A stretch of 20,902 bases of DNA, from assembly GCA_035255485.1 (NCBI GenBank), contig DATEZO010000277.1:1-20902 (forward strand), read 5' to 3'. The translations under genes and the position numbers were made by a program. Below are positions 6,926 through 15,068 of this stretch, in pieces. A model generated the notes under the pieces. The model saw only the letters and a list, made by a program, of their open reading frames with translations. It had not been told where the DNA came from and did no database searches. Origin of the DNA: DATEZO01 sp035255485 (GTDB lineage Bacteria; Pseudomonadota; Gammaproteobacteria; Burkholderiales; Burkholderiaceae_D). Positions within the stretch are counted from its first letter, which is position 1. Each line of letters opens with the position of its first letter.

Positions 6926-7324
6926 ATGAACATCGGCCAGGCGGCGCAGGCGTCCGACGTTAACGCCAAGATGATCCGCTATTACGAAAGCATCGGATTG
7001 ATCGCTGCGGCCAACCGCAGCGATGCCGGCTATCGGCAATACACGGACAGCGATGTGCAGACGCTGCGCTTCATCAAGCGCTCGCGCGACCTCGGTTTCT
7101 CCATCGAGCGCATCAAGACCTTGCTGGCATTGTGGGAAGATCGCACGCGCAAAAGTGCCGACGTCAAGCAACTGGCCAATCAATATATCGCCGAGCTGGA
7201 ACAGGATATTGAAAAACTCCAGTCGATTCGCGCCCAACTCCAGCGCCTGGCCGATTGCTGCCACGGAGATAATCGGCCGGATTGCCCGATTATCGAAGAC
7301 CTGGCAAACAGGGCAGGGCGTTAA
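6926..7324 (+). CDS. cueR: Cu(I)-responsive MerR-family regulator CueR
   Basis: CueR is a dimeric cytoplasmic activator that senses Cu(I), Ag(I) or Au(I) and switches on copA and related promoters. The 132 residues begin MNIGQAAQASDVNAKMIRYYE, the MerR winged helix, followed by a long dimerisation helix. The metal-binding loop reads CCHGDNRPDCPII with Cys112 and Cys120, exactly the E. coli CueR positions; an extra Cys111 is present. Ser77, which marks sensors of +1 ions, is also conserved. The start at 6926 has AGAGGAAAG at 6912-6920 and lies one base after the copA stop, so copA-cueR form a coupled operon and CueR controls its own synthesis. The copZ and copA promoters carry matching dyads. 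Confidence 0.95.
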   Translation: MNIGQAAQASDVNAKMIRYYESIGLIAAANRSDAGYRQYTDSDVQTLRFIKRSRDLGFSIERIKTLLALWEDRTRKSADVKQLANQYIAELEQDIEKLQSIRAQLQRLADCCHGDNRPDCPIIEDLANRAGR

Positions 7325-7724
7325 TAACGGTATCGGCTCCGATAATAGAAACTTCCTGCCTGAAATACGCGCCTGATTATTGTGCGTTTCATCGGACAGG
7401 ATGAATTGCCGCTAAAGACTTCTGCCTTTTCCCTTCTTCTGCCTTCGCGAAAGCGACAAGGCCAGGTAAGACTGCCACGATTTCCGGCCTCTTCAATAAT
7501 ACGCTCGTCTTTACTGTCCATGTTTAATCCAGGCAGACACATAATTAGCCGTTTCAGAGACATAAGAGATTAAAACCGGATTCTTATAATAAAATTAATC
7601 TCTGCTTCAATAATCCGGATTCGGAGCATAAAAAATCCATAAAGTGGAAAAAATGAATTAATATTCACATCGATGAATATCTTTCCATAACTTTTCTTTT
7701 AAAAAACCCGGATATAAAATCATT
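7325..7724. other. Intergenic region cueR-hns, no gene seen; AT-rich regulatory tract in its right half
   Basis: No convincing coding sequence lies here. A small inverted repeat TATCGG-CT-CCGATA (7331-7344) follows cueR, without a T-run. From about 7560 the DNA becomes very AT-rich, with a perfect -10 hexamer TATAAT at 7585-7590 (weak -35). CCGGAT occurs three times (7576, 7615, 7708). A 7-6-7 inverted repeat, ATATTCA/TGAATAT, lies at 7661-7680. Such tracts are typical self-regulated H-NS promoters. Confidence 0.6.
7661..7680. promoter_or_regulatory. Inverted repeat upstream of the H-NS gene, possible operator
   Basis: ATATTCA (7661-7667) and TGAATAT (7674-7680) are exact inverted arms separated by six bases, centred 54 bp before the hns start. 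The setting fits a regulator dimer site or an H-NS nucleation tract. Which protein binds is not known. Confidence 0.4.
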
Positions 7725-8024
7725 ATGAAGACATACAAGGAATTGCAGGCTGAAATCGAAAATTTGCAAAAGCAGGCAGAACAGGCACGTCAGCTTGAAC
7801 TGGCGGAAGCCATTGCAGACATCAGAAGCAAAATGCAGGAATACGGCATTACCGGTGCGGATCTATCGACTGGACTTAAAAAACAGTCCACCAAGGCACC
7901 GACCACGGTGAAGCCGAAATATCGCAATCCTGACACCGGTGAAACCTGGAGTGGACGCGGGAAACCGCCAAAATGGATTGCCGGTAAGGGTAAAGAGCAA
8001 TTTCTGATTGAAGATAATCTCTGA
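7725..8024 (+). CDS. H-NS family nucleoid-associated DNA-binding protein
   Basis: This 99-residue protein silences AT-rich, often horizontally acquired DNA by binding and bridging it. Residues 1-40 form a charged coiled coil (KELQAEIENLQKQAEQARQ) for dimerisation, followed by a flexible linker rich in Lys, Ser and Thr. The C-terminal DNA-binding segment is YRNPDTGETWSGRGKPPKWI at 66-85, the classic Burkholderiales H-NS block with its RGKPP minor-groove hook. It is standalone and ends in a good hairpin. No Shine-Dalgarno sequence is visible before the ATG, and a TATAAA at 7713-7718 sits so close that a near-leaderless transcript is conceivable. Several paralogues per genome are usual, so no specific gene symbol is given. 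Confidence 0.93.
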   Translation: MKTYKELQAEIENLQKQAEQARQLELAEAIADIRSKMQEYGITGADLSTGLKKQSTKAPTTVKPKYRNPDTGETWSGRGKPPKWIAGKGKEQFLIEDNL

Positions 8025-8042
8025 CACTGCCGCTCTCTCTGA

Positions 8043-8068
8043 CATGACAGTCTGAATCGACTGTCATG
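8043..8068 (+). terminator. Terminator hairpin after the H-NS gene
   Basis: CATGACAGTC (8043-8052) pairs perfectly with GACTGTCATG (8059-8068) around a 6-base loop, beginning 19 bases after the stop. A short T-stretch (TATTTT at about 8075-8080) follows at a distance, so this is a plausible but not ideal intrinsic terminator. Confidence 0.65.
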
Positions 8069-8182
8069 CCGGCCTATTTTCGTCAAGAAGATCGCGTGAT
8101 AATAAATACGCAACAATTGCGATATCTTCCTGGGCTCCGGTGAAACTCTTCATCGTCCTTATCGTGCCGATTATCAGGCAAT

Positions 8183-8299
8183 CGCCTAGACGTGGTGATT
8201 AACAACGGCGCGCATCAATATTTTCGGTGGCCTGGATAATCTCGTAGCGGGCGCGGCCTTGGCATTGATTTCAATGATGCCATGCAGCATCCGGAAAAC
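8183..8299 (+). pseudogene. Possible decayed short-chain dehydrogenase fragment
   Basis: Three short reading-frame pieces line up in the order of a short-chain dehydrogenase (SDR) core. The first is RLDVVINN (8183-8206), like the SDR NNAG strand. The second is INIFGGLDNL (8214-8243) in a second frame, and the third is DFNDAMQ (8267-8287) back in the first frame. Two compensating frameshifts and later stop codons would make it a non-functional remnant. The Rossmann TGxxxGIG start and the YxxxK catalytic motif are absent. The match is short and made by eye, so it may be accidental. Confidence 0.25.
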
Positions 8300-8453
8300 G
8301 GTTGAAGCGGAAAAATACATAACTGATTTCCAGCCTCGAGCCCGATGCGAATGCGGAAACCGCTTTACCGACCATCCTCCATGGTGAGGCGAAGCGCGGC
8401 GAAAAGGGATCTGCGGTCCATTTCCCGTTTCGAATGCCGCATTCCTGATTCGG

Positions 8454-8526
8454 AATATACTGCCTGTTGTATTTTAAAATACCCGCATACTTATTGCGGG
8501 TATTGCCACATATTTCAATATACCCC
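8454..8526 (+). repeat. AT-rich intergenic repeat, copy B
   Basis: This plus-strand segment is the partner of copy A (4021-4093, minus strand), with about 59 of 73 positions identical and no gap. It contains the perfect 14-bp palindrome GTATTTTAAAATAC at 8468-8481. It also has a perfect 10-bp hairpin: AATACCCGCA pairs with TGCGGGTATT around a 7-base loop (about 8478-8504). GGGTAT and ATACCC offer an alternative stem. No coding potential is seen. Confidence 0.75.
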
Positions 8527-8946
8527 AATAATTATTTCAATTGCGACCTGAAGGGTGGGCGTGTGTCGACATATTGCCTTTCCCCGGTACTGCTTCATGC
8601 AATGGCAAGGATTTTATTTGAAACCGCAGGTAATGAAGAACAAGAGGCATGAGCGGTGAAATTATTCATTGGCTTGAGCCCTGCATTTTTCGACATTATT
8701 TGAAACGGGCCGAAATGGTGGGAAAAATGAATGATGAAGATCATGGATAGCGTTGATTATTGAAAGGGTGAATAAAGTTATTTTGCAAAGGGCTGTTGAT
8801 ATTTTTTATTCAGGAATAAGAAATCGCAAATCTTGTGCAGGTTGGTGAATCAAGGATAGAACTTCCAACAACCAGATGCATCCTTACCATCATGGTTTCC
8901 CTATCGTTCGGTGATACATGATGTTACTACCCCCGACAGGCGCTGC

Positions 8947-10368
8947 ATGAGTCTTGATGCCTTATTGTTGTCACGCGTGCAGTTTGCATGGGTCATCGCG
9001 CTGCATATCATCCTTCCGGCCTTTACCGTCGGATTATCGTGTTACATCGCAACGCTGGAATTTCTGTGGTGGTTCAAAAAGGAGGATGTCTATCGCCGGC
9101 TGTCGGCGTTCTGGATCAGGATTTTTGCCGTTTCATTCGGCATGGGCGTTGTATCCGGTATTGTCATGCCATTCCAGTTCGGCACCAACTGGAGCCGGTT
9201 TTCGGACACGGCATCCAATGTCATCGGCTCATTGATGGCGTATGAAGTATTGACGGCTTTTTTCCTGGAGTCTGCATTTCTGGGCGTATTGCTCTTTGGC
9301 CGGAAGCTGGTGCCGCAATGGGTCCATGTATTTTCCGCCGCCATGGTGGCGCTTGGAACCATCCTGTCTTCATTCTGGATTCTTGCCGTGAATAGCTGGA
9401 TGCAAACCCCGGCCGGGCACGAAATCGTTGAAGGCCGTTTCTTTCCCGCCGATATGTTTGCGGTGATATTCAACCCGAGCTTTCCGTATCGCCTGTCCCA
9501 TACCGTTATCGCCTTTCTCGTAACGACGGCGTTCGTGATTCTCGGAGTCGGCGCACGCTACCTGCGCCTGGGCCGCTTCGAGGCGGAGAGCCGGGTGATG
9601 GTAAAGATGGGCCTGTATTTCCTGACGATCGCGGTGCCACTGCAGATTGCCGTCGGCGACCTGCATGGCGTGAATACGCTCGAATACCAGCCGGCCAAGC
9701 TGGCCGCGATGGAAGGGTTATGGGATACTCAAAGAGGCGCACCGGCCTCGCTGTTTGGGATTCCCGATGAAACCGGCGAGCGCAATGCCTATGAAATCGC
9801 GATTCCGAAAATTGCCAGCCTGTACCTGACGCACGATCTCAATGGCGAAGTCAAAGGCTTGAAGGAGTATCCCAGGCAGGATCGGCCGCCGGTCGCGATC
9901 GTCTATTTTGCTTTTCGCATCATGGTGGGAATCGGCCTCTTGATGCTGGGCCTCATCATCTTTGGGTGGATCGAGAAGCGGAAAGGGCGGCTGTACCAGT
10001 CTCCGGTATTTTTGCGGCTGGCAACATGGGCCATGCCCATTGGCTTTTTTGCCGTGCTTGCCGGCTGGACCACGACCGAAGTCGGGCGGCAGCCGTGGGT
10101 AGTCTACGGACTGATGCGAACTTCGGCGGCAGTGACGCCAAGCCTGACTGGAATCGACGTGCTGATTTCGCTGGCCGCCTATACGGTCAGTTACCTGTTC
10201 ATGTTCGGTGGCGGTTTCATATTGCTGCGCCGTCTGGTTCGGATCGGCCCGGACACTGCCGCGCACAAAGAGGACAACGAGCCGGATGTGCGTGCAGCGC
10301 GACCGTTATCCGCTGCGACTGAAAGGCGCGGCCGATCCGGCACTGCGGGAGGCAAGCATGTCTCTTGA
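8947..10368 (+). CDS. cydA: Cytochrome bd-type quinol oxidase subunit I, cyanide-insensitive (CIO) type
   Basis: Subunit I carries the haems and oxidises quinol with reduction of O2 to water in the inner membrane. The frame is open from 8911, but the ATG at 8947 gives the family start MSLDALLLSRVQFAWVIALH and 473 residues, near the size of CioA proteins. His20 and His185 match the haem b595 and b558 ligands. Glu100 and Glu108 in YEVLTAFFLESAF match the conserved proton-path glutamates. The quinol loop is the short type (GDLHGVNTLEYQPAKLAAMEG then about 60 residues), and the late motif is GRQPWVVYGLMRTSAAVTP at 380-398. Both point to the CIO/CydA short-loop group rather than E. coli CydA. There is only a weak ribosome binding site. 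It overlaps cydB by 11 bases. cioA would be an equally good name. Confidence 0.95.
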   Translation: MSLDALLLSRVQFAWVIALHIILPAFTVGLSCYIATLEFLWWFKKEDVYRRLSAFWIRIFAVSFGMGVVSGIVMPFQFGTNWSRFSDTASNVIGSLMAYEVLTAFFLESAFLGVLLFGRKLVPQWVHVFSAAMVALGTILSSFWILAVNSWMQTPAGHEIVEGRFFPADMFAVIFNPSFPYRLSHTVIAFLVTTAFVILGVGARYLRLGRFEAESRVMVKMGLYFLTIAVPLQIAVGDLHGVNTLEYQPAKLAAMEGLWDTQRGAPASLFGIPDETGERNAYEIAIPKIASLYLTHDLNGEVKGLKEYPRQDRPPVAIVYFAFRIMVGIGLLMLGLIIFGWIEKRKGRLYQSPVFLRLATWAMPIGFFAVLAGWTTTEVGRQPWVVYGLMRTSAAVTPSLTGIDVLISLAAYTVSYLFMFGGGFILLRRLVRIGPDTAAHKEDNEPDVRAARPLSAATERRGRSGTAGGKHVS

Positions 10369-11365
10369 TCTGGTCCCGTTATGGGCGGTGATTATTGCCA
10401 CCGCAGTCTTCATGTATGTCCTGCTGGATGGATTCGATCTCGGCGTGGGGATGCTATTCGCTTTCAGGCGCCGCGCCGAAGACCGGAATTTGATGGTGGA
10501 AACAGTTGCGCCAATTTGGGATTTCAATGAAACCTGGCTGGTATTGGGTAGCGGCGGCCTGCTCGCTGCCTTTCCTCTGGCGTTTTCTATTATCATGCCG
10601 GCGCTGTATTTTCCGGTGCTGGCCATGCTGCTTGGCCTGCTGTATCGCGGCGTGGCATTCGAGTTTCGCGAAGTTGCGGGTGCGCGACGCGGTATCTGGG
10701 ATCGGGGCTTTTACATTGGCTCACTGGTCGCCACCTTTGCCCAAGGCGTCATGCTGGGTAACTTCATACTCGGTTTTCCTGTCGTCGGACGGCAGTTTTC
10801 AGGAACCAGCTGGGATTGGCTCGCGCCGTTCCCGCTGCTGGTCGGAGTAGGGCTGGTGTTTGGCTATGCGCTGCAGGGCGCCACCTGGCTGGTGCTGAAA
10901 ACCGAGGGTGAGTTGCAGCAATGGGCGCGGGTCGTATCGAAGTGGTGCTTGCTTGGCGTGGTTGCATTCATTGCCGTTCTCAGCATCTGGACACCGCTGG
11001 CCGAACCGCGGATTGCCGCGCGCTGGTTCAGCTTTCCCAATCTCCTGTATTTTTCCCCGGTGCCGTTATTGACAGCGGTGCTGGCATGGTGGCTGTGGGA
11101 TTCCCTGAACAAAGGCCGTGATGCCGCGCCTTTTTTTGCCTCCATCGGCCTGTTCTTTCTTGCCTATACCGGCCTTATCATCAGCCTGTGGCCATTTGTC
11201 GCGCCTCCTTCCATCACGCTATGGGACGCGGCGGCCGGGCCGAAGTCGCAAGGCTTTCTGATCATCGGCACCATGTTCCTGCTGCCTGTCATTTTTCTCT
11301 ATGTCGCCTGGTCTTATTATGTATTTCGCGGCAAGGTGCGCGGGGATCTCGGCTATCACCATTAG
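10358..11365 (+). CDS. cydB: Cytochrome bd-type quinol oxidase subunit II
   Basis: Subunit II pairs with CydA to form the bd-type oxidase. The open frame begins earlier, but the ATG at 10358 has GGGAGG at 10347-10352 and gives 335 residues, the usual CioB/CydB length. Family landmarks are YVLLDGFDLGVGML near residue 20 and WDFNETWLVLGSGGLLAAFP starting at residue 54. About eight membrane helices follow, ending in PVIFLYVAWSYYVFRGKV. The coding region overlaps the end of cydA, so the two are translated together. No small CydX- or DUF2474-like subunit follows, and cydDC is not in the window. The stop is followed by palindromic DNA and then by the convergent efflux operon. Confidence 0.96.
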   Translation: MSLDLVPLWAVIIATAVFMYVLLDGFDLGVGMLFAFRRRAEDRNLMVETVAPIWDFNETWLVLGSGGLLAAFPLAFSIIMPALYFPVLAMLLGLLYRGVAFEFREVAGARRGIWDRGFYIGSLVATFAQGVMLGNFILGFPVVGRQFSGTSWDWLAPFPLLVGVGLVFGYALQGATWLVLKTEGELQQWARVVSKWCLLGVVAFIAVLSIWTPLAEPRIAARWFSFPNLLYFSPVPLLTAVLAWWLWDSLNKGRDAAPFFASIGLFFLAYTGLIISLWPFVAPPSITLWDAAAGPKSQGFLIIGTMFLLPVIFLYVAWSYYVFRGKVRGDLGYHH

Positions 11366-11367
11366 AT

Positions 11368-11402
11368 GCCTGACGCCGGAAATTCAGGCAGCATGCTGCC
11401 TG
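11368..11402. terminator. Overlapping palindromes between convergent cydB and efflux operon
   Basis: CAGGCAGCATGCTGCCTG at 11385-11402 is a perfect 18-bp palindrome. GCCTGA (11368-11373) can instead pair with TCAGGC (11384-11389), so two hairpins compete. The location between convergent transcription units fits a bidirectional terminator, though neither strand shows a proper T-run. Confidence 0.45.
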
Positions 11403-11446
11403 GACACCCCCGCCACTTCCATGAAAATGGCTTGTTCAACGCAGCT

Positions 11447-11908
11447 TTAGTGCATATGTTCATTCTGTGCAGTAGCCAATGGCGTGAAACGTACCTGCTC
11501 GGTCTGCTTGCCAGGCAGCGTGATTGAAATCACGCCTTTCATGCTGGCCGTGGATGCATACCTGGCGATGCCTTTCATGCGGTTTTCTCCGTCCGGCACG
11601 AGTTTCGTGGTTGTCTTTTCCTTGCCGGAGAGAATCGTCGCAGTGCCGGTGGCACCGGCGGTAGAAATTTTCTGCCCGGCGTGATCGGTCACGAACACGA
11701 TGACCGGGTTGTCCTTGAGCTCCTTGCTATTTTTTTCCACCACCAACTCGTAATGGTAAATGCCTGCCATGCGCAACTGACCGCCGTTCGGGGCCATGAT
11801 CGTGTCGAGGTAGGCGCCGTCGTGCGCGTATGCGACTCCGCCCCCCGCGAGCAGGCCGAGCAAAATCGCTGATAGAAAACCTACTTTTAGAAACCCTGCT
11901 TTTTTCAT
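11447..11908 (-). CDS. Secreted accessory protein of the heavy-metal efflux operon, unknown function
   Basis: The 153 residues start with a clear signal peptide, cut after residue 28 (GGGVAYA|HDG). The mature protein of about 125 residues is probably periplasmic. It is beta-rich, with APNGGQLRMAGIYHYELVV, an immunoglobulin-like middle and a His/Met-containing tail, NEHMH. Proteins of this kind are found next to Czc/Cus-type pumps. The APNGGQ...YHYELVV pattern is shared by periplasmic metal-efflux accessory proteins, but I know of no proven function. A strong ribosome binding site, AAAGGAG, precedes the start. It is the last gene of the operon, 54 bp after the RND gene. A periplasmic metal-binding or metal-delivery role is inference. 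Confidence 0.85.
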   Translation of the reverse strand: MKKAGFLKVGFLSAILLGLLAGGGVAYAHDGAYLDTIMAPNGGQLRMAGIYHYELVVEKNSKELKDNPVIVFVTDHAGQKISTAGATGTATILSGKEKTTTKLVPDGENRMKGIARYASTASMKGVISITLPGKQTEQVRFTPLATAQNEHMH

Positions 11909-11962
11909 GACATGCTCCTTTTGTAATAACAGGCCCGGATTTGGGCCGATAATTGAAAGAAT

Positions 11963-14900
11963 CTAAAAACTCTCCTGTGATTTCGCTTCCAGCAACCTTT
12001 CCAGTGGGTTTTGCCCCCAGCGCCAGAACATCAACGGCGTGACCAAGGTGTCAAGCAGAGTGGCGCTCACCAGTCCGCCAAAGATCACTACTGCCACCGG
12101 ATGCAGTACTTCCTTGCCTGGCGCATCTGCCGAAATCAGCAACGGCAACAGGGCGAAAGCGGCCACCAGTGCCGTCATCAGCACCGGGGTTAAACGTTCA
12201 AGCGAGCCGCGCACGATCATTTTTTTCCCGAACGATTCACTCTCGAAAGCGCACAAATTGATGTAATGGCTGATTTTCAGGATGCCGTTGCGGGTGGCGA
12301 TTCCGGTTAGCGTGATAAAACCGACCAGTGTCGCGACCGATAGCGGTTGGCCGGAAATCCATAGCGCGACCACGCTTCCCACCAGCGCCAGCGGAATGTT
12401 ACCCATGATGATCAGCGTCAAGACTGTAGAACGGTAGCGGCTGTACAGCACCAGAAAAACCATCGATAGCGACACCAGCGCCAGCAGGGCGATCAGCTTC
12501 GCGGCCTGTTCCTGTGCCTGAAACTGGCCTTCGAGTGCCGTGAAGTAGCCTTCCGGCAGTGGCCTGGCCGAGATTTCGGTGCGTATGTCGCGTATCACGC
12601 GTGCCATGTCGCCGCCGCTGGTATTGGCTGAAACGACAATCCGGCGGCGCGAATTTTCGCGGCTGACCTGATTCGGACCGTCACTGTCTTCAATTGACGC
12701 CAATTTGGAAAGAGGGACATATCCTCCCGGTGTTGCGATCATCAAATTCGAAAGCGCATGCAGGCCGCGGTCGCTCTCCGGCAAGCGCACCATGAGGTCA
12801 AAGCGTCGATTGCCTTCGACGATCTGGGTGAGGTGTTCACCTTCGATCATCTGCTGTAGCGAACGCAACAACACACCGGGCGCTACGCCGTAGCGCGCCA
12901 CCTGTTCATAATCGACATGGATCTTGAGCTGAGGAATCAATACCTGTTTCTCGATCTGCAAATCGGTAATGCCCGGTATCCTGGCCAACCGCTCGCGCAG
13001 GTCGGATGCCAGGCCGCGCAAGGTATCCAGATCGTCGCCATATACCTTGAGCGCGATCTGGGCGCGCACTCCGGAAAGCAAATGATCGAGACGATGCGAG
13101 ATTGGCTGTCCGACGTTGCTTGCTGCCGGCAATACGGCCAGCCGTGTGCGGATGTCGTTGATAATCTCATCGCGGCTGCGCGCGGAGGGTTTGAGATCCA
13201 CGTCCATCTCGGAGTAATGCACACCCTCGGCGTGCTCGTCCAGTTCGGCGCGGCCGGTACGCCGCCCCACCTGTGTCACTTCCGGCACGCCCGCCACAAT
13301 CTGTTCGGCCAGGATGCCGATGCGGTTGGATTCGGCCAGCGAAGTGCCGGGACTGAGCAGCACGTTGACGGTAAGCGTACCTTCGTTGAAAGGCGGCAGA
13401 AAAGCGCGTGGAAACAACGGAACGGTCGCGGCCGCAACGACGACAATCACCAGTACCGTGATCAGGATCGTGCGTGCATGATCGAAGGACCAGTGCAACA
13501 GCCTGGCGTCCCATTGCTTGAGCCTGGCCACCAGTGGACTATCCCCATGCCCGATCTGCTTCATCTTCGGCAAAAGATAGAAGGCCATCACCGGGGTGAG
13601 CGTTACCGAAACGATCATGCTGGCAAGAATTGAAACAATGTAGGCGATGCCGAGCGGCGTAAACAAGCGTCCTTCGATGCCAGGCAAGACAAACAGCGGC
13701 ACGAACACCAGCACGATGATCACGGTGGCGTAGACGATAGCCGAACGCACTTCCAGGGTGGCCTTGGCAATGACTTCGGCGACCGGTCGCGGCTCTGGCA
13801 GGGCACTATTCAGCTTGAGACGGCGCAGCACGTTTTCCACACCGACCACCGCGTCGTCGACCAGTTCGCCAATGGCAATTGCGAGCCCGCCCAGGGTCAT
13901 GGTGTTGATCGACAGGCCAAAATAGTGAAATACCAGTGCCGTCGTCAGCAATGACACCGGTATCGCCGTGAGCGAGATGAGCGTGGTGCGCAGGTTAAGC
14001 AGGAACAGGAAGAGAACGACCGCCACCAGGATCGCACCGTCACGCAGCGCCTCCCTGACGTTGCTCACCGAATGTTCGATGAAATCCGCTTGCTTGAACA
14101 GGAAGCGTGGCGCCTCGATACCCTGCGGCAGGCTCTTGCCCAGTTCCGACATGGCGCGTTCGACTTCGCGCGTAAGTGTCACGCTGTCGGCGGTGGGTTG
14201 CTTCTGCACAGAGAGAATTACCGCCGGTTTACCGTTGTAGCCGGCATCGCCACGCTTCAAGGCCGGGGCGAGTTTGACATCGGCGATCTGTTTCAGCAGG
14301 ATAGGCTGGCCGTTCCTGACTGCCACTACCGCATTTTGCAGATCATCGATCCGGCTGGTACGGCCGATCTGCCGGATCAGGTATTCACGTCCCTGTGCCT
14401 CCAGGAAACCGCCGCTGGTGTTGGCGCCAAAATCGCGTAGCGTCATCGCAAGTGTTTCGCGCTCCACGCCCAGTGATTGCATTTGCGCCGGATTGATCTC
14501 GACCCGGTATTGGCGCACCTCGCCGCCGATCGGCGTCACTTGGGCGATACCGGGGATGGTGAGCAGGCGCGGCCGGATCACCCAGTCGGCGTATTCGCGT
14601 ACCTGCATCGGGCTTACCCTGGCCGGATCGGCTGGTAGCGCAATGAGCAGGATCTCGCCCATGATGGATGAAATCGGCCCCATCTGCGGCACAATCCTTG
14701 ACGGCAACTGTTCGCGCACCAGGTTGAGGCGCTCCATGACCTGCTGGCGATTGCGGTAAATATCGGAGCCCCACTCGAATTCGACATAAACAACCGACAG
14801 GCCGATGCCCGACACCGAGCGCACACGGGAAACGCCCGGCATGCCGTTCATGCTTGATTCAATTGGAAATGTGACCAGTTGTTCAACTTCTTCCGGCGCC

Positions 14901-15067
14901 ATGCCGCCAGCTTCGCTCATCAGTGTAACTGTCGGCTTGTTCAGGTCGGGAAAGACATCGACCGGCATTTGTCTCACGGTCAGCACGCCGTAGACAACCA
15001 GCAACAGCGAGATACTTAATACGATCAGACGTTGCTTCAGACTGGTGTTGATGATGAAGTCGAACAT
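11963..15067 (-). CDS. Heavy-metal efflux RND transporter (CzcA/CusA family)
   Basis: This inner-membrane proton antiporter is the engine of a tripartite metal efflux system. The start ATG at 15067 gives MFDFIINTSLKQRLIVLS and 1034 residues, typical of HME-RND pumps. The frame is open further, to 15127, but that would overlap the membrane fusion protein gene. The layout is TM1, a large periplasmic loop (SEAGGMAPEEVEQLVTFPIE), TM2-6, a second loop and TM7-12. The TM4 motif reads AIAIGELVDDAVVGVEN with Glu401, Asp404, Asp405 and Glu411. CzcA pumps have a DFG-type motif here and CusA has an AIGAMVDAAIVMIEN-type one, so this protein fits neither. The cation cannot be assigned from the sequence. 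It begins one base after the MFP stop. Confidence 0.95.
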   Translation of the reverse strand: MFDFIINTSLKQRLIVLSISLLLVVYGVLTVRQMPVDVFPDLNKPTVTLMSEAGGMAPEEVEQLVTFPIESSMNGMPGVSRVRSVSGIGLSVVYVEFEWGSDIYRNRQQVMERLNLVREQLPSRIVPQMGPISSIMGEILLIALPADPARVSPMQVREYADWVIRPRLLTIPGIAQVTPIGGEVRQYRVEINPAQMQSLGVERETLAMTLRDFGANTSGGFLEAQGREYLIRQIGRTSRIDDLQNAVVAVRNGQPILLKQIADVKLAPALKRGDAGYNGKPAVILSVQKQPTADSVTLTREVERAMSELGKSLPQGIEAPRFLFKQADFIEHSVSNVREALRDGAILVAVVLFLFLLNLRTTLISLTAIPVSLLTTALVFHYFGLSINTMTLGGLAIAIGELVDDAVVGVENVLRRLKLNSALPEPRPVAEVIAKATLEVRSAIVYATVIIVLVFVPLFVLPGIEGRLFTPLGIAYIVSILASMIVSVTLTPVMAFYLLPKMKQIGHGDSPLVARLKQWDARLLHWSFDHARTILITVLVIVVVAAATVPLFPRAFLPPFNEGTLTVNVLLSPGTSLAESNRIGILAEQIVAGVPEVTQVGRRTGRAELDEHAEGVHYSEMDVDLKPSARSRDEIINDIRTRLAVLPAASNVGQPISHRLDHLLSGVRAQIALKVYGDDLDTLRGLASDLRERLARIPGITDLQIEKQVLIPQLKIHVDYEQVARYGVAPGVLLRSLQQMIEGEHLTQIVEGNRRFDLMVRLPESDRGLHALSNLMIATPGGYVPLSKLASIEDSDGPNQVSRENSRRRIVVSANTSGGDMARVIRDIRTEISARPLPEGYFTALEGQFQAQEQAAKLIALLALVSLSMVFLVLYSRYRSTVLTLIIMGNIPLALVGSVVALWISGQPLSVATLVGFITLTGIATRNGILKISHYINLCAFESESFGKKMIVRGSLERLTPVLMTALVAAFALLPLLISADAPGKEVLHPVAVVIFGGLVSATLLDTLVTPLMFWRWGQNPLERLLEAKSQESF

Positions 15068-15068
15068 G

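Larger units (their letters stand above)
8025..8946. other. 922-bp region between hns and cydA without a clear gene
   Basis: Apart from the hns terminator, this stretch holds a possible decayed dehydrogenase fragment (8183-8299), copy B of the AT-rich repeat (8454-8526) and a long AT-rich tract (about 8660-8850) before cydA. A weak promoter-like pair, TTGCAA at 8783 and TATTCA at 8807, could serve cydAB. I searched for a TTGAT-N4-ATCAA Anr/FNR box and did not find a good one. Confidence 0.6.

Noticed and set aside
7321..7563. 80-codon minus-strand frame after cueR
   Set aside because: No start signal and a composition unlike a real protein; probably chance.
8271..8528. 85-codon minus-strand frame crossing repeat copy B
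   Set aside because: It spans the AT-rich repeat, which is non-coding in copy A, and has no domain or ribosome binding site.
8780..8860. Anr/FNR box before cydA
   Set aside because: TTGATATTTTTTAT and TTGGTGAATCAA look similar at first, but neither has two correct half-sites with four-base spacing.
11366..11450. Small ORF immediately after cydB as a CydX-like subunit
   Set aside because: Its translation is hydrophilic with no membrane helix and it runs into the convergent gene.
12917..13633. 238-codon plus-strand frame within the RND pump gene
   Set aside because: Shadow of the pump gene on the other strand; composition atypical for a protein.
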